A stretch of DNA of 9,200 nt, taken from NCBI GenBank assembly GCA_003157945.1, contig PMFY01000426.1, positions 1 to 9,200 on the forward strand, read 5' to 3'. Below, one piece after another: positions 5,121 through 9,200 of this stretch (positions are counted from its first letter, which is position 1; each line of letters opens with the position of its first letter). The stretch is from Acidimicrobiaceae bacterium (GTDB lineage Bacteria > Actinomycetota > Acidimicrobiia > Acidimicrobiales > RAAP-2). A program made the translations under genes and the position numbers. The notes under the pieces are model-generated. The model was not told where the DNA came from and made no database searches. It was given only the letters and a program-made list of their open reading frames with translations.

Positions 5121-6164
5121 ATGACCGCGATGCGCGCGTTGACGGTGACGAGGAACGGCCCGCCGGCCGAGGTGCTGGCCGTCCGGGAGGTGGACCGCCC
5201 GGTTCCGGGACCCGGCCAGGTGCTCGTCGAGGTGGGCGCCGCCTCGCTCAACTTCAACGACATCGACCGGTGCCTGGGCAAACTCGTGTCGGTGCCCACC
5301 CCACCGCCATACACCCTGGGCATGGACGTCTGCGGCGTGGTCGTCGAGGCGGGCCCGGGTGCGGAGCAGTGGACGGGGCGACGGGTCGTCGCCATCACCA
5401 CCACCGCCCTCGGCGGGATCGCCGACTACGCCCTGGCCGACGCCGTGTCGGTGTTCGACGCCCCGGAAGGACTCGACGACGTCGAGGCGGCGGCCTTCAT
5501 CCTGCCGTTCCACACGTCCCACCTGGCGCTGTTCCGCCGGGGGCGGCTGCAGGCGGGCGAGACGCTCGTGGTGCACGCGGCGGCCAGCGGCCTCGGCACC
5601 GCGGGCATCCAGCTCGGCAAGGCGGCCGGTGCCCGGGTCATCGCCGTGGCCGGCGGACCCGACAAGGGCGCCCTGTGTGCGCAGCTCGGCGCCGACCAGG
5701 TGATCGACCATACGACCGAGGACTTCGTGGAGGCGGTGCTCCAGGCCACCGGGGACGTCGGGGCCGACGTCGTCTACGACCTGGCCGGCGGTGACTTCGT
5801 CGAGCGCTCCTGGCGGTGCACGGCCCGGGGCGGGCGCTACCTGGCCGTCGGCTACGCGGACGACGACGCCAACGGCATGACCGGCCGGCCGCTGCGGATG
5901 GCCAGCATCGGCAACATCGACCTGGTCGGCGTCATGGTCGCCTGGGTGGACTCGGTCGACCCGGGCATGCGGCGGTTCGGCTTCAACCCGTTCGGGCGCG
6001 ACGTCGCCGACGAGGTGCACGGCGACCTGCTCCGGCTGGTGGCCGAGGGCGCCGTCCGTCCGCACGTCGGCCGTCGGGTGTCCATGGAGGAGGCCGGCGC
6101 GGCGCTCGAGGAGCACCGGGCGCGGCGGGCCGTCGGCCGCACCGTCGTCGACGTCGCCGGCTGA
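5121..6164 (+). CDS. Zinc-free MDR-family NAD(P)H:quinone oxidoreductase-like protein
   Basis: Cytoplasmic medium-chain oxidoreductase of 347 aa, of the quinone reductase / zeta-crystallin / enoyl-reductase type, expected to use NADPH to reduce quinones or enones. The N-terminal GroES-like domain (about 5-125) includes EVGAASLNFNDIDRCLG and the family turn TLGMDVCGVVVEAGPG (65-80). The Rossmann domain follows, with the nucleotide-binding stretch AAASGLGTAGIQLGKAAGA at 153-171. The zinc ligands of alcohol dehydrogenases are missing: the position after the first domain helix is Asn-Asp rather than Cys-Gly, and there is no four-cysteine lobe. I chose ATG 5121 because AAGGGG (5109-5114) is 6 nt upstream. 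ATG 5115 is too close to that site, and ATG 5130 is also in frame. It converges on the substrate-binding protein gene. Substrate unknown. Confidence 0.9.
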   Translation: MTAMRALTVTRNGPPAEVLAVREVDRPVPGPGQVLVEVGAASLNFNDIDRCLGKLVSVPTPPPYTLGMDVCGVVVEAGPGAEQWTGRRVVAITTTALGGIADYALADAVSVFDAPEGLDDVEAAAFILPFHTSHLALFRRGRLQAGETLVVHAAASGLGTAGIQLGKAAGARVIAVAGGPDKGALCAQLGADQVIDHTTEDFVEAVLQATGDVGADVVYDLAGGDFVERSWRCTARGGRYLAVGYADDDANGMTGRPLRMASIGNIDLVGVMVAWVDSVDPGMRRFGFNPFGRDVADEVHGDLLRLVAEGAVRPHVGRRVSMEEAGAALEEHRARRAVGRTVVDVAG

Positions 6165-6201
6165 CCCGCCTACCGGCCGTCAGGAACCCCTGCGGTCCCC
6201 G

Positions 6202-6217
6202 ACGGCGTCATCGCCGT
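6202..6217. terminator. Hairpin between convergent genes, possible bidirectional terminator
   Basis: ACGGCG (6202-6207), loop TCAT, CGCCGT (6212-6217) form a perfect 6-bp stem with a tetraloop. It sits in the 57-bp gap between the convergent oxidoreductase and substrate-binding protein genes, 37 nt and 4 nt from their stop codons. No T-run follows on either strand. Confidence 0.4.
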
Positions 6218-6221
6218 GAGG

Positions 6222-7535
6222 TCAGGACGGTGGGGTGACGTAGGAGTAGTCGCAGCGGAATCCGTGGTCCGGCCCGCTCACGGGCGGGTCGTCGAGGCGT
6301 TGCCAGTTGCCGCCCGTCACCTGCCCGATGATGTAGCAGTTGCCGGGCGTCTTGGTCGCCACGTTGTTCGGCCCGATGATGTGCTGCCCGTCGAACGACG
6401 TCACCTTGCCCAGCTGCGTCAACAGTGAGCCGCGGCTCGGGTCGGTCCCGGCGTTCTGCAGGGCCTGGGCGAACAGCTGGGCCGACAGCCAGCCGTAGAG
6501 CGTGTAGAGGTCGGGGGTGAACCCCGGCGAGGCGATGCTGACCCAGTGCAGGAAGCTCGCCACCGCCGGCACGGTGGAGGCATCCTGGCCCAGGTAGAGC
6601 GTGGTGCTCTGCTGGAGGTAGTCGCCGTTGACGGCCGACGGGCCACCGGAGTCGGGGATGAGCTTGTTGGTGTACGTCGCCGCACCCAGGACGACCACCG
6701 GATGGAAGTCCTGGGTCTGCAGCGACTTGAGGAGGCCCGAGGCGTAGGACTCGGCCATCGAGTCGACGAACAGGATCTTGACCCCGGCGTCCTTCATGGC
6801 GATCACGTTCTGGTCGAAGTTGGTCTGGGCGACCCCGTAGGTCTGGTCGTAGATGACCTTGTAGCCGACCTTCTCCATCACGTACTTCTCGCCCGCCCAG
6901 TCCGTTTCCGCCGAGGGCAGATCGGCGACGAGCGCCGCCGTGGCCGTCACGTCGGTCGGGAACTTCTTCTTGAAGTACTGGAGCGGGCCCTCCTGCCAGC
7001 CACCGTTGAGCGGCACCGGCTCGTAGACGTTCGGGAGCTTGCCGGTGGTGGTGTCGAGGACGTTGGAGATGTCGGGCATACCGGGGTCGGCGGCCAGCAG
7101 CGCACCGCCGTAGCTGTCCTCGAGCGAGAAGCTGCCCACCAGGGCGAAGTCGTTGGTGATGGCGTTCTGCGTGGCCTGCTTGTTGGTCGCCCCCGAGAAG
7201 TTGTCGTCGGCGCTGGCCACCTTGAGCTTGCGGCCGTGGACGCCGCCGGTGGAGTTCACGTAGTCGAAGTACGCCTGGGTCCCCACCACCGCCCCCTTGA
7301 AGAGTCCGCCGAGTGAGAGGGTCGAGACGTTGCCCACCGTCACCGAGTCCGCGGTGACGCCGGTGTGGTCGCTGAAGGCACTGGCCGGGATCGACGAGCT
7401 ACCGCCGGAGCCGCCGCCCGTCGTCGTCGTCGTGGTCGACGCCGAATTGGTGGAACTGCAGGCCGTCGCCGTGGCGGCGAGCAGCACGGCCAGGCCCACT
7501 GCAGCCACCCGGAACCTGTCGGACGCACGTGCCAC
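6222..7535 (-). CDS. ABC transporter substrate-binding lipoprotein (branched-chain amino acid type)
   Basis: Extracytoplasmic solute receptor of 437 aa that would hand its ligand to an ABC importer. The N-terminus is a lipoprotein signal peptide: Arg-rich start (RASDRFR), hydrophobic core (VAAVGLAVLLAATATA) and lipidation Cys26 followed by Ser-Ser. A Thr/Gly/Ser linker (about 30-48) tethers the domain to the membrane. The rest, from about residue 60, matches the type I periplasmic binding fold of LivK-like proteins, for example VTVGNVSTLSLGGLFKGAVV then YVNSTGGVHGRKLKV. Two cysteines near the C-terminus (GNCYIIG and FRCDYSY) may form a disulfide. The GTG at 7535 is preceded by AGGGGG with a 4-nt spacer; the open frame extends upstream but without a signal peptide. 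No permease or ATPase genes are adjacent. The ligand is unknown: an amino acid, amide, urea or aromatic compound would all fit. Confidence 0.92.
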   Translation of the reverse strand: MARASDRFRVAAVGLAVLLAATATACSSTNSASTTTTTTGGGSGGSSSIPASAFSDHTGVTADSVTVGNVSTLSLGGLFKGAVVGTQAYFDYVNSTGGVHGRKLKVASADDNFSGATNKQATQNAITNDFALVGSFSLEDSYGGALLAADPGMPDISNVLDTTTGKLPNVYEPVPLNGGWQEGPLQYFKKKFPTDVTATAALVADLPSAETDWAGEKYVMEKVGYKVIYDQTYGVAQTNFDQNVIAMKDAGVKILFVDSMAESYASGLLKSLQTQDFHPVVVLGAATYTNKLIPDSGGPSAVNGDYLQQSTTLYLGQDASTVPAVASFLHWVSIASPGFTPDLYTLYGWLSAQLFAQALQNAGTDPSRGSLLTQLGKVTSFDGQHIIGPNNVATKTPGNCYIIGQVTGGNWQRLDDPPVSGPDHGFRCDYSYVTPPS

Positions 7536-7608
7536 GTTTCCCCCTGTCGCTGGTCCGCCGGGCGCGGATGATTCCCCCAACTGCGCCCACGGTCTGCTCG
7601 GTGCGACG

Positions 7609-7614
7609 ACCCTA
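7609..7614 (-). promoter_or_regulatory. Candidate -10 box of the substrate-binding protein gene
   Basis: The minus strand reads TAGGGT, 73 nt before the GTG start at 7535. It is the same hexamer as before two other minus-strand genes in the window. A strong inverted repeat (7637-7665) begins 22 bp upstream of it. Confidence 0.35.
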
Positions 7615-7636
7615 CTGCCCCTGCCGTCCCCGGGCC

Positions 7637-7665
7637 CGGGACCCTGTGGGTCGGGTCGGGTCCCG
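7637..7665. promoter_or_regulatory. Inverted repeat between the substrate-binding protein and tRNA-Ser promoters
   Basis: CGGGACCC (7637-7644) and GGGTCCCG (7658-7665) form a perfect 8-bp inverted repeat with a 13-bp spacer that itself contains repeated GGGTC units. It partly overlaps a perfect 12-bp palindrome (7629-7640, CCCGGGCCCGGG). It lies between two divergent promoters and could be an operator or simply GC-rich intergenic structure. Confidence 0.3.
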
Positions 7666-7690
7666 TTCCGGGCCCCCGTCCGTGCTCCGT

Positions 7691-7696
7691 TACACT
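7691..7696 (+). promoter_or_regulatory. -10 box of the tRNA-Ser gene
   Basis: TACACT, preceded by GT, ends 7 nt before the first base of the tRNA at 7704, the expected distance if transcription starts at or just ahead of the mature 5' end. No clear -35 hexamer is seen. Confidence 0.5.
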
Positions 7697-7703
7697 CGCC
7701 GGC

Positions 7704-7791
7704 GGAAGGGTGGCAGAGCGGACTAATGCGCACGCCTCGAAAGCGTGTGAGGTGAAAGCCTCCGGGGGTTCGAATCCCCCCCCTTCCGCCA
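7704..7791 (+). tRNA. tRNA-Ser (anticodon CGA), CCA encoded
   Basis: A complete class II tRNA that reads UCG serine codons. The acceptor stem is GGAAGGG (7704-7710) with CCCTTCC (7781-7787), then discriminator G7788 and an encoded CCA (7789-7791). The anticodon stem is CACGC (7731-7735) with GCGTG (7743-7747), loop CTCGAAA, anticodon CGA at 7738-7740. The long variable arm is GAGG (7749-7752) with CCTC (7759-7762), the hallmark of tRNA-Ser or tRNA-Leu. The T arm is GGGGG-TTCGAAT-CCCCC (7764-7780). All stems listed pair without mismatch. An open reading frame starting at 7710 runs through the tRNA and is not a real gene start. Confidence 0.97.
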
Positions 7792-7858
7792 AGGTGATGT
7801 CTCCGGACGTCAGGGGCACCCTGCCCGTCACGGTTCCCGGTGCGGACCCGCTCCGCGT

Positions 7859-7880
7859 TGCGGTACGACGCCGTGCCGTA
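7859..7880. promoter_or_regulatory. Candidate TetR operator in the tetR promoter region
   Basis: CGGTACG (7861-7867), spacer ACGC, CGTGCCG (7872-7878): an inverted repeat with one mismatch in the core and two over 9-bp arms. The half-site and the 4-bp spacer are the same as in the perfect palindrome ahead of the ABC gene at 8573-8598. It abuts the candidate -10 box TAACTT (7879-7884), so binding here would repress tetR. Confidence 0.6.
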
Positions 7881-7884
7881 ACTT
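7879..7884 (+). promoter_or_regulatory. Candidate -10 box of tetR
   Basis: TAACTT lies 8 nt before the ATG at 7893. Together with the absence of a good ribosome binding site at a usual distance, this fits a leaderless or nearly leaderless transcript. Confidence 0.35.
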
Positions 7885-7892
7885 GTAGGGCG

Positions 7893-8546
7893 ATGGCCGA
7901 CTCCGACGACTCTGGAACCCGGATACCGGGGGGCACGCGCAAGGCACCCGGGCGGCCTCCCGACCCGACCCGCGAGGCCGCCATCCTCCGGGCCGCCCTC
8001 GATGGTCTGGCCGAGTTCGGCTACGACAGGCTCACGATGGACGAGATCGCCGCCCGCGCCCGTGCCGGCAAGGGTGCGCTCTACCGACGCTGGTCGTCCA
8101 AGGCCGCGCTCGTCGTCGACGCCATCGTCGCCTGGCGCGCCACCCGGGCCCCCGTCCCCGTCCCCGACACGGGCTCGGTCCGGGGGGACATCCGAGCGGC
8201 CCTCGATGCCGTGCGGGAGTCGGACGATCGGGACCAGTCCATCTACGGGGTCTTCCTGGGTCTCGTGACCGCAGCCCAGCGCGACCCCGAACTGGCGGCA
8301 CTGATCGACGCGAACCTGCTCGAGGTGCCGAGACGTGCCCTGCAGGAGGTCTTCGACCGGGGCGTGGCGAGAGGCGAGATCCCACCGGGACGGGACCTCA
8401 GCCTCGTCCCGGACATGGTCCTCAGCCTCAATTTCCTGCGATCGGTGACCGGCAAGCCCGTCGACCGAGACTTCATCCGCCGGGTGTTCGACGACATCGT
8501 GCTGCCGCTCGCCCTGGGTCGCGACGGGCTGGAGCAGTGCGGGTGA
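7893..8546 (+). CDS. TetR/AcrR-family transcriptional repressor
   Basis: Dimeric DNA-binding repressor of 217 aa that releases DNA when its C-terminal domain binds a small molecule. After a disordered, basic N-terminus (1-25), helix 1 begins near 28 (REAAILRAALDGLAEFGYDR). The helix-turn-helix is at about 47-68 (LTMDEIAARARAGKGALYRRW), with the family's typical KGALYRRWSSKAAL stretch. Residues about 75-217 form the variable helical ligand-binding and dimer domain, including YGVFLGLVTAAQRDPELAALI. The start at ATG 7893 follows a TAACTT box by 8 nt; the open frame upstream runs into the tRNA gene and is not coding. It precedes a DrrA-like ABC ATPase by 67 bp with a palindromic operator between them, so it most likely controls that exporter and itself. 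The inducer is probably a drug or lipophilic toxin. Confidence 0.93.
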   Translation: MADSDDSGTRIPGGTRKAPGRPPDPTREAAILRAALDGLAEFGYDRLTMDEIAARARAGKGALYRRWSSKAALVVDAIVAWRATRAPVPVPDTGSVRGDIRAALDAVRESDDRDQSIYGVFLGLVTAAQRDPELAALIDANLLEVPRRALQEVFDRGVARGEIPPGRDLSLVPDMVLSLNFLRSVTGKPVDRDFIRRVFDDIVLPLALGRDGLEQCG

Positions 8547-8572
8547 CGAGGCCCCGGAAACCCTGGCAGACT

Positions 8573-8598
8573 ATTCCGGTACGGTACCGTACCGGAAT
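8573..8598. promoter_or_regulatory. Perfect 26-bp palindromic operator before the ABC exporter gene
   Basis: Every base from 8573 to 8598 is matched by its symmetry partner around the centre at 8585/8586. The core is CGGTACG-GTAC-CGTACCG (8577-8594), flanked by ATTC and GAAT. Size and symmetry fit a TetR-family dimer or pair of dimers. A CTGGCA (8563-8568) as -35 and TACCGT (8585-8590) as -10, 16 bp apart, would place the operator over the spacer and -10, where binding blocks RNA polymerase. The tetR gene ends 26 bp upstream. Confidence 0.85.
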
Positions 8599-8613
8599 GT
8601 CTGGAGCCCCAGC

Positions 8614-9200
8614 ATGGACAGTGCGATCGAGGTCGAGCACGTAAGCAAACGGTTCGGCGCCACGCTGGCGCTCGATGACGTCTCGCTGGTGGTCGGGTCC
8701 GGGAAGGTGCTGGCGCTCCTCGGTCCCAACGGCGCCGGCAAGACCACCCTGGTGCGGGTGCTCACGACCCTGCTGCGACCGGACAGCGGTCGAGCCCGCG
8801 TCGGCGGATTCGACGTGGACACCGATGCCCGGACCATCCGGACGTTGATCGGCCTCGCGGGCCAGTACGCCACGGTCGACGAACTGCTGACCGGGCGGGA
8901 GAACCTCGAGCTGGTCGGACTGCTCTACCACCTGCCCAGGAGCGAGTACGAACGTCGGGCGCAAGAGGCCCTCGAACGGATGACGCTCGTCGACGCCGGC
9001 GACAAGCCGGTCAAGACCTACTCGGGCGGGATGAGGCGACGACTCGATCTCGCCGCGAGCTTGATCGGCCAATCGCCCGTGCTCTTTCTCGACGAACCAA
9101 CCACGGGGCTCGATCCGCGGACGAGAAACGACCTGTGGCAGTTCATTAAAGACCTGGTCGCCGATGGAGCGACGGTCCTGCTCACGACCCAGTACATGGA
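8614..9200 (+). CDS. DrrA-like ABC transporter ATP-binding protein, N-terminal part (runs off the window)
   Basis: ATPase subunit of a two-gene ABC-2 type exporter, probably for an antibiotic or other lipophilic compound; the membrane subunit would be expected just downstream. The first 195 residues are present. They show Walker A GPNGAGKTT (37-45), the Q-loop glutamine Q84, the signature YSGGM (136-140), Walker B VLFLDE (156-161) and the D-loop GLD (165-167). The switch position reads TTQYM, with Gln where many ABC ATPases have His; this is normal in the DrrA (daunorubicin resistance) group. The ATG at 8614 has GGAG at 8603-8606 with a 7-nt spacer. It lies immediately downstream of the palindromic operator and tetR. 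A few AT-rich codons (GTA AGC AAA, ATT AAA) are unusual here but too few to show transfer. Confidence 0.93.
   Translation, partial: MDSAIEVEHVSKRFGATLALDDVSLVVGSGKVLALLGPNGAGKTTLVRVLTTLLRPDSGRARVGGFDVDTDARTIRTLIGLAGQYATVDELLTGRENLELVGLLYHLPRSEYERRAQEALERMTLVDAGDKPVKTYSGGMRRRLDLAASLIGQSPVLFLDEPTTGLDPRTRNDLWQFIKDLVADGATVLLTTQYM

Noticed and set aside
4914..6116. 400-aa minus-strand open frame opposite the quinone oxidoreductase
   Set aside because: The plus strand has the family motifs and a ribosome site. The minus frame is a His/Asp/Arg/Gly-rich shadow.
6546..7316. 256-aa plus-strand open frame opposite the substrate-binding protein
   Set aside because: It is a shadow of the lipoprotein gene with a repetitive Val/Glu/His/Gly composition and no recognisable domain.
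7710..7892. Upstream part of the TetR open frame starting inside the tRNA gene
   Set aside because: The first bases are tRNA-Ser. The TetR N-terminus, promoter box and operator all fit a start at 7893.
1..9200. CRISPR arrays, insertion sequences, integrase or attachment sites
   Set aside because: No regularly spaced repeats, transposase or integrase motifs, or direct repeats of the tRNA 3' end were seen by eye on either strand.

Overview
This is a GC-rich chromosomal window with a strong preference for G or C at third codon positions. GTG starts, paired GAF-ANTAR regulators, a DrrA-type ABC ATPase and TANNNT-like -10 boxes all point to an actinobacterium. Acidimicrobiia is a reasonable guess, but the sequence alone does not settle it. 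Nothing suggests a phage, transposon, CRISPR array or large horizontally acquired island.

Left part (1-2744, all minus strand), in order of transcription: two tandem GAF-ANTAR proteins (2744-1932 and 1865-1077), which are probable sensors acting on RNA through antitermination or translation; an unrecognised 89-aa protein (939-670); a small protein of about 51 aa with one C-terminal membrane helix (683-528); and the N-terminal 119 residues of a zinc alcohol dehydrogenase (358 to beyond base 1). A compact pair of mutually exclusive hairpins (481-503) separates the regulator cluster from the dehydrogenase.

Middle part: a gene-poor stretch (2745-3305) holds one possible small plus-strand ORF (3001-3243) behind a structured leader. 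An extended-SDR NAD(P)-dependent epimerase/reductase (4295-3306, minus) is divergent from the tRNA adenosine deaminase gene tadA (4474-4998, plus). An inverted repeat lies in the promoter region between them. A zinc-free MDR-family quinone oxidoreductase (5121-6164, plus) then converges on a lipoprotein substrate-binding protein of a branched-chain amino acid type ABC importer (7535-6222, minus).

Right part: a class II tRNA-Ser(CGA) with encoded CCA (7704-7791), a TetR-family repressor (7893-8546), and the start of a DrrA-like drug-export ATPase (8614 to beyond 9200). The last two form a repressor-efflux module. A perfect 26-bp palindrome precedes the transporter, and a degenerate copy with the same half-sites and the same 4-bp spacer overlaps the promoter region of tetR. 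This predicts that the repressor controls both the exporter and itself.

No wholly new system is evident. The best leads are the two-site TetR operator, the GAF-ANTAR cluster with its two small companion genes, and several RNA-like hairpins in leaders.
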